Assembly: GCF_025452195.1 (NCBI RefSeq)
Contig: NZ_CP104973.1
Span: 3,207,001 to 3,271,000 of the forward strand
DNA: 64,000 nt
DNA from: Phyllobacterium zundukense
GTDB lineage: Bacteria; Pseudomonadota; Alphaproteobacteria; Rhizobiales; Rhizobiaceae
Direction of reading: 5' to 3'
Part shown: positions 53,587-62,278 of the stretch, piece after piece
Numbering within the stretch: position 1 is the stretch's first letter
How the letters are laid out: each line of letters opens with the position of its first letter
The notes under the pieces: generated by a model
Told to the model about the DNA's origin: nothing
Seen by the model: the letters and a program-made list of their open reading frames with translations, nothing else
Database searches by the model: none
Translations under genes and position numbers: made by a program

Positions 53587-54413
53587 GGCCGTCCCCCTTC
53601 AGAAAGCTGCTGCCCGGCGTGACGCCGCTCTTCCCTTCGCGTGACGGAATTGTCGACGGCGCCGGTGATAGCACCGACCAGTTCCTGGTTCGTCGCATCA
53701 GGATAGAACACGCCATTGTTGCGCCCAAGCCTCAGGACGACGATCCGGTCGGCAACGGCACGGACATCTTCCATGTTGTGGCTGATCATGATGACGGCGA
53801 GGCCGCGATCCCGTACTCTTTCGATCAAGTTCAGTACTTCGGCGGTCTGCGCTACGCCCAAGGCCGCGGTTGGTTCGTCAAGAAGAATAAGTTTCGGTTC
53901 GAGCAGTAGCGACCTGGCGATTGCAACGGTTTGGCGCTGTCCCCCGGAGAGCGACGCGATTGGAATGCGGACGCTCGGGATTCGCGCGGAAAGTTCGTTC
54001 AGCAACGTCCACGACCTGACTTCCATCGCCGTTTCGTCAAGCTGCATCGGTTTAAGCTCGCGTCCCAGAAAAATGTTGGCGACGACGTCCAGGTTCTCGC
54101 ACAGCGCGAGGTCCTGGAACACGGTGGCGATGCCGAGATTGAGCGCTGCGCTCGGGTCGGTCATCGTGACGGGCCGGCCGCGGAACGTGATCGTTCCGGC
54201 TGTCGGTTGATGCACGCCAGCGAGTATCTTTACCAAGGTTGATTTCCCGGCCCCGTTGTCGCCGACGAGGGCAACAACCTCGCCCGCATGGACATCGAGA
54301 TCAATGTCGGTAAGAGCCGAAACAGCGCCAAAACTCTTGGAGATGCCTCGCAGGCTAAGCACCATTTCGCCCGCAGGCGTTTTACGGTCAGTGGTTTCGG
54401 TCATTCGTGCCAT
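53583..54413 (-). CDS. Sugar/polyol ABC transporter ATP-binding protein (single-domain CUT2)
   Basis: I use the ATG giving MARMTETTDRKTPAGEMVLS (276 residues); MTETTD three codons later is also possible, and a longer upstream frame overlaps unrelated sequence. Walker A is GDNGAGKSTL (51-60), the signature LSGGQRQ (155-161) and Walker B LILLDEPTAALG. It has one nucleotide-binding domain, unlike the fused double domain of RbsA/XylG, resembling FrcA of rhizobia; two copies would pair in the complex. It lies 77 nt after the binding-protein gene. Confidence 0.9.
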   Translation of the reverse strand: MARMTETTDRKTPAGEMVLSLRGISKSFGAVSALTDIDLDVHAGEVVALVGDNGAGKSTLVKILAGVHQPTAGTITFRGRPVTMTDPSAALNLGIATVFQDLALCENLDVVANIFLGRELKPMQLDETAMEVRSWTLLNELSARIPSVRIPIASLSGGQRQTVAIARSLLLEPKLILLDEPTAALGVAQTAEVLNLIERVRDRGLAVIMISHNMEDVRAVADRIVVLRLGRNNGVFYPDATNQELVGAITGAVDNSVTRREERRHAGQQLSEGGRP

Positions 54414-54490
54414 GCCTTTCCGATAGGGCTGGACAAGGGAAGTTCCGGCCGCGTGTACCGCGGCCAGAACTTCCGTTTCATCAATTGATC

Positions 54491-55543
54491 TTATCCACCA
54501 ATGCCCAACTTCTTGCATCCCTCGGCATAGCGATCGACGCAAAGCTGTTCGGCTTTCATGATGTTCTTGTCGATGATCTCCGCTTTCAGGTTCTCGGCCG
54601 TAACGACGGCGGGAGTGAACAGCTGTGAGGGTGTATCGTACAAAGTGACGTCCGCCTTTGGCGTCTCGCCTGCCAGCAATTTCACTGCAGCGTTGGCTGC
54701 TGCAGCCGCGACGATTTCGCTGGGCTTGGAGATCGTGTTGTACTGGTCCCCCGAGATGATCAGCTGGAGCGCTGCAATCGTCGCGTCGTTGCCGGTCACC
54801 GGCGGAACCGGATCTACACCAGCTGCCTTCAAAGCTGCTATGGCCCCACCGCCTGTGCCGTCATTCGCGGCGACAATGCCCACGATTTTCTTTCCGAAGC
54901 GTGTGACTTGCCCGCTCGTCCATTGCTGCGCTTTTGGCGGAGCCCATTCAGGCGTGTCGTATTCGGCCAGTATCTTATAGCCGCTGTTGTCCAGACCTGC
55001 ATGAATACCTTTTTTGATCAGTCCCGCCGCAGCGTCGGTCGGGGAGCCGTTGATCTGCAGCACGCCACCGTCCGCAGCAGCCACCCCCTTTGCCTTCAAA
55101 TGCTCGATCAGTGAATCGGCGATCGCCTTGCCGATGGCTTCATTGTTGAACGAAACGTAGAAGTCGGCCTTTGCGTCCGGAATGGGCCGGTCGTAAGCAA
55201 TGACCTTGATGCCCTGCGCCTGGGCCTGCTTGACCAGCGACGCCGCCGCCGTTGAGTCGACGGGATCGAGCACAATGACTTTCGCGCCTTGCGAGACGAC
55301 GGAATTAAATTGCTGTTGCTGACGTGAAGCGTCCGCATCGGCGTTCTGGTAAATTACCTTGCAGTCAGCGCATAGTTTTTTCATTTCGGCCATGAATCCG
55401 GGGGCGTCGTGCTCCTCATATCGTGTCGAAGCTTGGTCCGGCATGAGAAAAGCCACTGTAGAGCCGGACTGGGCAAATGCCGACGTTCCCATGAGAAGAC
55501 CAAGCGCGGCGGCTACGGTCATTTTAATTGCGATTCTCGTCAT
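54491..55543 (-). CDS. Periplasmic sugar/polyol-binding protein (XylF/RbsB-like)
   Basis: The 350-residue protein has a Sec signal peptide (MTRIAIKMTVAAALGLLMGT, cleaved near AFA-QS) and a type I periplasmic binding fold. VAFLMPDQASTRYEEHDAPG and QGAKVIVLDPVDSTAAASLV are typical XylF-like blocks, as is AIADSLIEHLKAKGVA. The remaining cysteines include a pair in KKLCADCKVI and another near the C-terminus, so disulphides are likely. It is the first transporter gene of the operon and carries AAGGGAGAA before its start. Confidence 0.9.
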   Translation of the reverse strand: MTRIAIKMTVAAALGLLMGTSAFAQSGSTVAFLMPDQASTRYEEHDAPGFMAEMKKLCADCKVIYQNADADASRQQQQFNSVVSQGAKVIVLDPVDSTAAASLVKQAQAQGIKVIAYDRPIPDAKADFYVSFNNEAIGKAIADSLIEHLKAKGVAAADGGVLQINGSPTDAAAGLIKKGIHAGLDNSGYKILAEYDTPEWAPPKAQQWTSGQVTRFGKKIVGIVAANDGTGGGAIAALKAAGVDPVPPVTGNDATIAALQLIISGDQYNTISKPSEIVAAAAANAAVKLLAGETPKADVTLYDTPSQLFTPAVVTAENLKAEIIDKNIMKAEQLCVDRYAEGCKKLGIGG

Positions 55544-55702
55544 AGAATTTCTCCCTTATCGTTTGATGATGGTTTTTGCGTTCCCGCTTTCATTCTGAAG
55601 CACGTTGATCTTGTGCCATGCCAGCGAACAGGCAAAGCAATCCCGACGGAGTGCAGCTGCGCTCCGTAATTCTCACTGATTTGTTCCTCCCTTTTCCTCC
55701 TC

Positions 55703-56587
55703 CTATGCGGCCTCCACCGCTCTGACGTTCTGTGCCAACAATGTTTTAAAGCGCGAAGGGGCCATCCCCTTTTGCGCCAGGAAATGGCGATTGAAGTTGG
55801 AAATATTATTGAAGCCAGCCGCGAAACAAATGTCGGTGATAGTCATCGCGGGCTCGCTCATCAGCAGATGGCATGCGAAATTAATGCGCAGCCGGTTGAC
55901 GTACTGGACCAGCGCCATGCCGGTGTGGCGGCGAAAACTGCGCGAAAAAGCACTGGCGCTTTGTCCCGTCAGGCCAGCAAGATCCCCTTCGCTAAAGGGT
56001 TCAGTCAAGTGGCTGTTGATATACAAGAGAGCCTGGTTGACGCCAGCCGACATGAATCCAGACGGATCGGGCATATATCGCGAGCTTGCCAGCGAACGCG
56101 TTCCCGCTGCGGAACTCATCGCATTCAACACCCCGATAAAGAGTTCGATGCGCCGTAAGCCTTTGGCTGCTACTAGTTCCTTCAGCATTGGTCCGACTAC
56201 GCCCGCGGTCGCTGCAGAAAACAGCGCTCCGCGCCGACTGAGCTCCAACATCGGCAGGCATGCCGCCAGTTCGGGGAATACGTTGGTGGCGTCAGTTATG
56301 AACGCTTCGTTGAATTGCACCACCCTGCCCCGCAACGGTATGCAGGTGCCGGCAGGAATGTTGCTCACCCAGTTATGCGGCAGATTGGGGCCTGTGAGAA
56401 CCAGGTTGCCCGGTTCGAATTCCCCGATGAAGTCGCCTACGAAATATCGCCCGCTTGTCGCGACGACGTGATGTATTTCGTATTCCGGATGAAAGTGCCA
56501 GCGCACGGTGTGGAAGGGATAGCCGTGCTCCCAAGCCTTGAACGACTCGCCGCGGCCGATCTGGACTACTTCCAAATCTGGATTCAC
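55703..56587 (-). CDS. AraC-family regulator of the ribitol operon
   Basis: A GTG preceded by GGGAGGAGATTCAG gives MNPDLEVVQIGRGESFKAWE and 294 residues; an ATG 32 codons upstream is in frame but has a poor ribosome-binding site. The N-terminal cupin contains TVRWHFHPEYEIHHVVATSG, and the C-terminal AraC domain has LAGLTGQSASAFSRSFRRHT and ITDICFAAGFNNISNFNRHF. It lies 159 nt upstream of the transporter genes on the same strand, so it is probably their ligand-responsive activator. Confidence 0.87.
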   Translation of the reverse strand: MNPDLEVVQIGRGESFKAWEHGYPFHTVRWHFHPEYEIHHVVATSGRYFVGDFIGEFEPGNLVLTGPNLPHNWVSNIPAGTCIPLRGRVVQFNEAFITDATNVFPELAACLPMLELSRRGALFSAATAGVVGPMLKELVAAKGLRRIELFIGVLNAMSSAAGTRSLASSRYMPDPSGFMSAGVNQALLYINSHLTEPFSEGDLAGLTGQSASAFSRSFRRHTGMALVQYVNRLRINFACHLLMSEPAMTITDICFAAGFNNISNFNRHFLAQKGMAPSRFKTLLAQNVRAVEAA

Positions 56588-56916
56588 CTGAATCTCCTCC
56601 CTCTGGCCCTTCAATCTTGTGGTCCTATTCGGACGCCTCCTCCCAGAAGCGTTTGCACAAGCAACTTGAAATCTAGTCGTCATATGGCCCGAAGGCTACT
56701 ACAGTAGCGCCACGCCACTGATACTTTTTTGACATTTTGCATCGGAAGAAGCGCCATTTCGCACATGCGAACATGCCATCAAGCCAGGGGCGCTACCCTG
56801 GTGCACTCCTTCGGGCAGTCGGCTCGTCTGCGCAGGATGTTGATTGGATAAAGACGACTCCCGGCGCTTGAAATCAGCGCGTGCGGAGGACACCACGACC
56901 GGCGGAAGGCCCCGAA
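56588..56916. other. Spacer upstream of the AraC regulator
   Basis: These 329 nt include the alternative N-terminal codons of the AraC gene and otherwise no gene. I see no tRNA, terminator or repeat here; the regulator's promoter presumably lies in this stretch. Confidence 0.4.
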
Positions 56917-57138
56917 TCATACATCCGCAGCGCGTTTTTTTCGGCAAGTGCGAGGCACGCACGATGCCTCATGAGCTTCAGCAAGGGACTCAAGCCAGGC
57001 TCCTACCTCTACAGGAATTTTTTCTTTTTCGTTTGCCCAAGCTTCAACCAACGAAATGTCACATTCGAGCACTTCGGCAATCTGGGTCGGCGTCCAGTGC
57101 ACGCATTCGAGTGCCTCTACAAAGCGTTGCGGCGTCAT
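56917..57138 (-). CDS. Small helix-turn-helix protein
   Basis: A 73-residue protein, MTPQRFVEALECVHWTPTQI then AEVLECDISLVEAWANEKEK, with a predicted HTH at about residues 14-37 and a basic end CRKKRAADV. It resembles small single-domain HTH proteins found in many rhizobia, pattern MTP-x-F-x-x-AL...W-x-LA-x-L. The ribosome-binding site is weak. It stands alone between two operons on the minus strand; target and function are unknown. Confidence 0.5.
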   Translation of the reverse strand: MTPQRFVEALECVHWTPTQIAEVLECDISLVEAWANEKEKIPVEVGAWLESLAEAHEASCVPRTCRKKRAADV

Positions 57139-57275
57139 TGCGTCATTCTACTTAAAACAATGAAAGTTTCAAATCGCCCACAAGGCCGACCTTATCAGAT
57201 CACCGAGGAGAACCGTTGTGAACCGCAATCGTTGAGGCTCGATGCGGCGCAGGATTTCTGCATTTCAGGGTTTGC

Positions 57276-58292
57276 TCATATGGGTTGGTTATTGGTCGGG
57301 TCAGCGCGGATAATTTTTGCGATCAGTCTTTGCGTTGCCAGCGCCTCTTCGCCTGTGACGACAGGATCGCGGCTCTCGGCAACAGCCGTCAAAAAGTCGG
57401 CAATGAGGGCGCGGTGTGCATCATGCGAAAAATCCATGATGTTGGCGCCGCTACCGGACTTGCCTTCGGATTCGACGATCTCTTCACGGCCATCAAGCCA
57501 TGAAAGTCGTAATGCACCGCCGGTCAAATAAGCGGAACCGAGTGAACCGGTGATCTCCAAGGTCTCCGGAAAGCCTGGAAACGCAGCCGTAGTGGCAAGC
57601 AGCGCGGCCGGTGCGCCGTTGCCGAGAGTCATCAATGCCGTCACGTGATCTTCCGCTTCCATCCGGTGAAGCGAAGTAGTGCGGATTTGAGATGCTATGA
57701 CCTCTTTCACGTCAAGAAGCGAACGAAATAAATCGAGCGCGTGGATTGCTTGTGACAATAGAACGCCGCCGCCATCTCGGGCGAAGCTGCCTCGTCCACC
57801 GACATCATAATAGGTCTGCGGCCGCCACCAAGGCACCCGCAACGATGCCGCCTCGATTGCTCCGAGACGGTTGTCTTCAAGCGCTTCGCGCAGGCGCAGG
57901 CTTGCCGGGCGAAACCGATGCTGCAGCACCACACCGAATGTCCTGTCATGATCGCGGCCAAGCGTGACAATCCGCTCAGCCCGTTTCAACGTTATATCGA
58001 GTGGCTTTTCCAGAAGTACATGCTTGCCAGCAGCAAAGCTCTTTTCAGCGATTTCCAGATGCGCATTGGCCGGCGTCAGCACCAGCACGATATCGACGGC
58101 AGGATCGTTGATAGCCGCATCGATACTGTTTGTCACTGGAAACGGGAAGGACTGCGCGAATTCGTTCGTGCGGTCCTTCGTGCGACTGGCGGCCCAGATT
58201 ACATCCACCCGATCTTTCAAGTCGACAAGACTCCTGGCATGAGGCAATGCGGCTGGACCAAGTCCGATAATTGCAAGGCCGGGCTTTTTCAT
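57276..58292 (-). CDS. Gfo/Idh/MocA-family oxidoreductase (copy A)
   Basis: The 338-residue protein has a Rossmann start (PGLAIIGLGPAALPHARSL), the EKP cofactor motif LLEKPLDIT at residues 94-102 and the catalytic HxxD pattern in QAIHALDLFRSLL. Such enzymes oxidise or reduce sugars, inositols or sugar acids with NAD(P). It is the last gene of the leftward sugar operon and overlaps the stop of a 61-codon frame by 4 nt. Substrate not identifiable. Confidence 0.9.
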   Translation of the reverse strand: MKKPGLAIIGLGPAALPHARSLVDLKDRVDVIWAASRTKDRTNEFAQSFPFPVTNSIDAAINDPAVDIVLVLTPANAHLEIAEKSFAAGKHVLLEKPLDITLKRAERIVTLGRDHDRTFGVVLQHRFRPASLRLREALEDNRLGAIEAASLRVPWWRPQTYYDVGGRGSFARDGGGVLLSQAIHALDLFRSLLDVKEVIASQIRTTSLHRMEAEDHVTALMTLGNGAPAALLATTAAFPGFPETLEITGSLGSAYLTGGALRLSWLDGREEIVESEGKSGSGANIMDFSHDAHRALIADFLTAVAESRDPVVTGEEALATQRLIAKIIRADPTNNQPI

Positions 58293-58474
58293 GATGGGTT
58301 GGTTCCCTCCGCTGACCGCGATGATGGACGCTGGGTCAGCACCGTCGCGCGTTCCTGGGCTTCAAGCGCAAGCCTGCTGACCGTAAAAACATGCTGCTGT
58401 TTCATCGCTGTTTCGGTGCGATCACGCACATCAGCGAGGAAGCTTTTGAAATAGGTAATTGGTTCCTTGCTCAT
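58289..58474 (-). CDS. Short open frame, perhaps a remnant of a third Gfo/Idh gene
   Basis: These 61 codons (MSKEPITYFKSFLADVRDRT, then ETAMKQQHVFTVSRLALEAQ) end in an ATGA overlap with the next gene, which suggests translation. The sequence resembles the C-terminal tail of Gfo/Idh/MocA enzymes (F-x-D-VRDR-x-TA...V-x-x-ALEAQ). No start with a ribosome-binding site is seen, and the upstream 95 nt contain stops in all frames. It could be a real small protein or the decayed end of a lost dehydrogenase. Confidence 0.35.
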   Translation of the reverse strand: MSKEPITYFKSFLADVRDRTETAMKQQHVFTVSRLALEAQERATVLTQRPSSRSAEGTNPS

Positions 58475-58570
58475 ATATCAGGGCTAAGTTTCAGCTACAA
58501 CCGATGTGATCAGAAGTTCCTTTGCAGGAGAAGGCATATGAGCCGAGATCAATTGCAGCAATTCAATGTT

Positions 58571-59566
58571 CTATAAGGCGAGCTCCCGTCGCAACGTCTC
58601 CAGCCGTTCCATGGCTATCACCCCATCATGAATTGTCGGGGCAGCAGTCGGCGCACCGCCGAGGGCCGGGACCACATCGGCCAAGAGTGAATAATAGCCC
58701 TTCGGATCTTCGTTTGCCGCTGCCGTAAAATTTGGCTTCCATGTCAGAGTGTCGACATCGTCCGCGAGTGTTGCTTCGGGGTCGTCTACCTTGAAGGGCG
58801 GGTTGCGGTTCCACCGCACCTCAATAACGTCATCCACCTCGAGACGTTGGTGGTCACTCATCAACTCGATGCGCTCGACCGGGGTGCCCCGCGACTGGAT
58901 CGTACCCATCGCGATATTTCCAATGGCGCCGCACTCGAACTCGAATCCGACGTGGAAAAGGACCCTGCCCGGTGTCTTTTCCACCTTTCGCGCTGAAATG
59001 GTTTGCACCGGCGACACGAAGAATGACACCAGATCCATATAGTGCACGCAGTGATGCAGGAAGAAGCCGGTGTAATCGACATTGCCGGTAAAGTAGCCCG
59101 GTGCGGTCATATAGTATCCCGTAAGGCCAAGCACCGGCCCGAACCGCCCGGACTTGATGATGTTGTGGGCAATCTTGTTGCCGACCGAATACCGTTTCAT
59201 GAAACCGACAAGCAACGGCTTTCCAGCGCGCTCGGACGCAGCACGAAGCTCGCGCGCGCCAGCCGCTGTTCCCGATGGCGGCTTTTCCATAAACACAGGC
59301 AGACCCCGATCGAGCGCAAGCTTGCCGAAATCCAGATGCTGATCCGGTCCCACGGCCATGCCGATGGCATCGATACCGGGCATACGGATCAACTCCTCGG
59401 CGTCGCTGGTCAGGCGCGCAACGCCAAACTGCCGGCCCGCATCGGCAAGACGCTTGCCATCGATATCGCACAGCGCGACGATTTCGACGTCGTGGCGGAC
59501 CAATTGGGGAAGTAGCATCTGGGTTGCGTGGATGCCACAACCGATCCAGCCGATTTTCAATGTCAT
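58571..59566 (-). CDS. Gfo/Idh/MocA-family oxidoreductase (copy B)
   Basis: The 331-residue protein has IGWIGCGIHATQMLLPQLV at the Rossmann fold, MEKPPSGT at residues 93-100 (EKP motif) and HHCVHYMDLVSFF (HxxD). It is clearly a paralog-level relative of copy A, not a duplicate. It overlaps the epimerase-like gene by 4 nt (ATGA), so translation is coupled. Together with copy A and the epimerase it would interconvert keto forms of a sugar or cyclitol. Confidence 0.9.
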   Translation of the reverse strand: MTLKIGWIGCGIHATQMLLPQLVRHDVEIVALCDIDGKRLADAGRQFGVARLTSDAEELIRMPGIDAIGMAVGPDQHLDFGKLALDRGLPVFMEKPPSGTAAGARELRAASERAGKPLLVGFMKRYSVGNKIAHNIIKSGRFGPVLGLTGYYMTAPGYFTGNVDYTGFFLHHCVHYMDLVSFFVSPVQTISARKVEKTPGRVLFHVGFEFECGAIGNIAMGTIQSRGTPVERIELMSDHQRLEVDDVIEVRWNRNPPFKVDDPEATLADDVDTLTWKPNFTAAANEDPKGYYSLLADVVPALGGAPTAAPTIHDGVIAMERLETLRRELAL

Positions 59567-60447
59567 CGCCGATATTCCGTCAGTGTGAGATGGGATTTGA
59601 TAAAGGCTGCGCTTGCCGCCAGGCGCTCGCCTTCGTCCTCATGCGGCGGGCGCCACTGCGCGAATGGAACGCCGAAGCGATCATCGTTGCGCCGAAAGGG
59701 CTCAAGCGATACCGGGCCTTTGTAGTTCACCTCGTGCAGCGCACGACAAACTGCAACCCAGTCGGTCGAGCCGGTGCCAGGGAAGCCGCGATGATTTTCG
59801 TTGGCCTGGAAATGTACGAGATGATCGCCGCCAAGCCGGATGGCCTCGGGGATCGACGCTTCCTCCATGTGCATGTGAAATGTGTCGAGCATCAATTTGA
59901 CTGCCGGATGGTCCACCGCATCAAGCAGCTCGATGGCTTGTTGTGTCGTGCACAACACATCGCTTTCGAAGCGATTGAGCGGTTCGACGGCGAGCAGAAT
60001 ACCGGCTTTTGCAGCGTGATCGCCCGCTTCCTTCAGTCCCGCGATGCAGCGGTCCTTACGCGCCAGCCGTTCTTCTTCGGTTACCGGTACTGGTGCGCGC
60101 CCGGCAAACACCAGCGGATTGCCGGTCAGAGGACCGCCAACAACGGTCGCACCGAGTTCAGCCGCGCAGTCCGCCGTATAGCGCAGGTAATCGATGCCGG
60201 CGCGGTGGGCATCTTTCTCGTGCGATGAAAGGTTGCGTTGCATATTGACGCGCGCGGCGAGGACGACGCCAAGTCCGGCATCGTCCAAAGCGCGCCGGGC
60301 TTCGGCAAGGTCGATTTCGCCCGGCTCGGGCACCAGCAGTTCGACGAAGTCAAAGCCAAGCTCGCGCATTTTCTTGAAGAGGTGGAAATGCTCGGCGGTG
60401 AATGGCCTTGCATATTGCATGGAGATCAATCCGATGGGATTCATCAT
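59563..60447 (-). CDS. TIM-barrel sugar isomerase/epimerase (D-tagatose 3-epimerase/hydroxypyruvate isomerase-like)
   Basis: I use the ATG giving MMNPIGLISMQYARPFTAEH (294 residues, GAAGGA upstream). The xylose-isomerase-like barrel carries the expected metal ligands Glu155 (AVEPLNRF), Asp188 (MLDTFHMHMEE), His212 (VHFQANENH) and Glu249 (VSLEPF). Such enzymes epimerise C3 of ketohexoses or isomerise related compounds. It lies 26 nt after the MalG-like permease. Exact substrate unknown; hydroxypyruvate isomerase is an alternative. Confidence 0.85.
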   Translation of the reverse strand: MMNPIGLISMQYARPFTAEHFHLFKKMRELGFDFVELLVPEPGEIDLAEARRALDDAGLGVVLAARVNMQRNLSSHEKDAHRAGIDYLRYTADCAAELGATVVGGPLTGNPLVFAGRAPVPVTEEERLARKDRCIAGLKEAGDHAAKAGILLAVEPLNRFESDVLCTTQQAIELLDAVDHPAVKLMLDTFHMHMEEASIPEAIRLGGDHLVHFQANENHRGFPGTGSTDWVAVCRALHEVNYKGPVSLEPFRRNDDRFGVPFAQWRPPHEDEGERLAASAAFIKSHLTLTEYRR

Positions 60448-60473
60448 GGGTCCTTCTTTGATATTAAAAAGAG

Positions 60474-61307
60474 TCATCCCTTCACTGCGCCTTGGGTGAG
60501 GCCGCCGATAAGCCGGCGTTGAACGAGAAGGAAAAGCAGAGTGGCGGGAAGTGCGCCGACGACACCGCCGGCAGCGAGCAGACCCCATTCGATCTGGTAT
60601 TCACCTATCAGCGTCTGGATTGCGACGGTAACGGGGCGAACGTTGCGGCCGCCAAGCGTCAGGGCGTAGAGATATTCGTTCCAGGCGGTAATGAAGATAT
60701 AGATGCCTGTCGAAATAATGCCGGGCATGGCCAGTGGCAGAACAACGCGACGTAACGCTTGCAGCCGGGAACAGCCATCGATCATTGCCGCTTCGTCGAG
60801 GCTGCGCGGAATAGCGCCGATGTAACTCCGGAGCATCCAGACCGCGAACGGAATGGCGACAGTTGAGTTGGCGAGGATCAGCGCAAGATGCGTATCGAGA
60901 AGGCCAATCTTCCGCATAAGGATAAAGAGCGGCAGGATCAGCAGCACGATCGGAAACATGTTGACCAGCAGAAATTGCAGCATGACCAGCTTGCGGCCCG
61001 GAAAGCGGAACCGTGACAGCGCGTAGGCCGCAGTGACTGAAACTGCAAGGCCGAGGACGACAGTACCAGCGGCAATAATCAGACTGTCCAGCATATTGCC
61101 GAGAAACGAGGTCTGTTCCAGCAGGCGGATATAATTGTCCATGCTCCACCCCGCCGGCGACAGGGATACGCCGGACGCAGATAACTGCGCGGTCGGAGTC
61201 AAAGACGTCAGGATCATCCAGACGAATGGCCCCATGGCGAGCATTATGATGAAGACGACAGGAATATCCGTCGTGAGAATCCGGCGGAGCGTCGAAGGCT
61301 TGTTCAT
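60474..61307 (-). CDS. Carbohydrate ABC transporter permease (MalG-type, CUT1)
   Basis: The ATG giving MNKPSTLRRILTTDIPVVFI overlaps the upstream permease stop (ATGA), giving 277 residues. Six membrane segments are predicted, and the EAA loop reads DEAAMIDGCSRLQALRRVVL before LPLAMPGI. A much longer frame upstream lies inside the other permease and is not coding. It pairs with the MalF-type protein to form the channel. Confidence 0.92.
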   Translation of the reverse strand: MNKPSTLRRILTTDIPVVFIIMLAMGPFVWMILTSLTPTAQLSASGVSLSPAGWSMDNYIRLLEQTSFLGNMLDSLIIAAGTVVLGLAVSVTAAYALSRFRFPGRKLVMLQFLLVNMFPIVLLILPLFILMRKIGLLDTHLALILANSTVAIPFAVWMLRSYIGAIPRSLDEAAMIDGCSRLQALRRVVLPLAMPGIISTGIYIFITAWNEYLYALTLGGRNVRPVTVAIQTLIGEYQIEWGLLAAGGVVGALPATLLFLLVQRRLIGGLTQGAVKG

Positions 61308-62227
61308 CGTTCCACCTCGCGCATGGTGCGGACGATATAGGCGGCCACGATGGCGCCGAGAAGGATCGTGAACGTAACGGCGATGGCAGTGCCATAGCCG
61401 AAGTCGAGATTTTGCCGGGCTTTGATAAACGCGTAAAGCGGCAGTGTGTGCGTGGCATAACCCGGGCCGCCACCTGTCATGACGAAGATGACGTCCATGG
61501 AATTTGCAACCCAGATAATTCGCAGCAGGCCCGCCGTCGCCAGCACGGGTGCTATTCCCGGAAGTGTAATATGGACGAACTGACGCCACGTGCTGGCCCC
61601 GTCGATAGAGGCGGCTTCATACTGGCTTTGGGGTATCCCCTGCAAACCGGCAAGGATCATCACCGCGAAAAACGGAAAGCCCTGCCAGGTGAGCGTCGCG
61701 ATCACTGCATAGAGCGCGAGATGCGGATCGGCCAGCCAAGGCACGGTTGAATGGATAATCGACAGGTAAAGCAGGATGTCATTGAGCACCCCGGTGGTCG
61801 GATCATAAATCCAGCGCCACATCAGCGCGATGACGACGCTCGGCAAGGCCCACGGAATTATGACGAGGGCACGCGCCAGACCGCGCCATGGGAACTCGCG
61901 ATTGAGCAGGAGCGCCGCGACCAGGCCAAGACCCATCTGCAAGGGCACCGTCAAGCCGATCCATATGGCAGTATGGCCGAGCGAAGTCCAGAATACCGGG
62001 TCATGCAAGAGCTTGATGTAGTTGCCGAAGCCCACGAACCGGCTGGCATTGGGCTTCCACAGGACCAGGTCGTAAAAGCTGGTGACGACCGCCTGAACCA
62101 TCGGGAAGAACACGATGAACAATGTCACGAGCACTGCCGGTGCCAGCAGGGCGTACGGCATCAGCCGGCTGCGAAGCGGGCGGACCTGCGTGGGTTCGTG
62201 AGGCGCTGATGGTGCAAGCGTTGACAT
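61304..62227 (-). CDS. Carbohydrate ABC transporter permease (MalF-type, CUT1)
   Basis: The ATG giving MSTLAPSAPHEPTQVRPLRS yields 307 residues; a TTG two codons earlier is less likely. Six membrane segments are predicted after a polar N-terminus, and the EAA loop reads YEAASIDGASTWRQFVHITL. No CUT1 ATPase gene is present in the window, so the transporter may use a shared MsiK/UgpC-type ATPase or one encoded beyond 64 kb. Confidence 0.92.
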   Translation of the reverse strand: MSTLAPSAPHEPTQVRPLRSRLMPYALLAPAVLVTLFIVFFPMVQAVVTSFYDLVLWKPNASRFVGFGNYIKLLHDPVFWTSLGHTAIWIGLTVPLQMGLGLVAALLLNREFPWRGLARALVIIPWALPSVVIALMWRWIYDPTTGVLNDILLYLSIIHSTVPWLADPHLALYAVIATLTWQGFPFFAVMILAGLQGIPQSQYEAASIDGASTWRQFVHITLPGIAPVLATAGLLRIIWVANSMDVIFVMTGGGPGYATHTLPLYAFIKARQNLDFGYGTAIAVTFTILLGAIVAAYIVRTMREVER

Positions 62228-62278
62228 GGACAATCTACTTTCGGCGGACGTCGACCAGTACTAGGAAACCCCTCCGCG

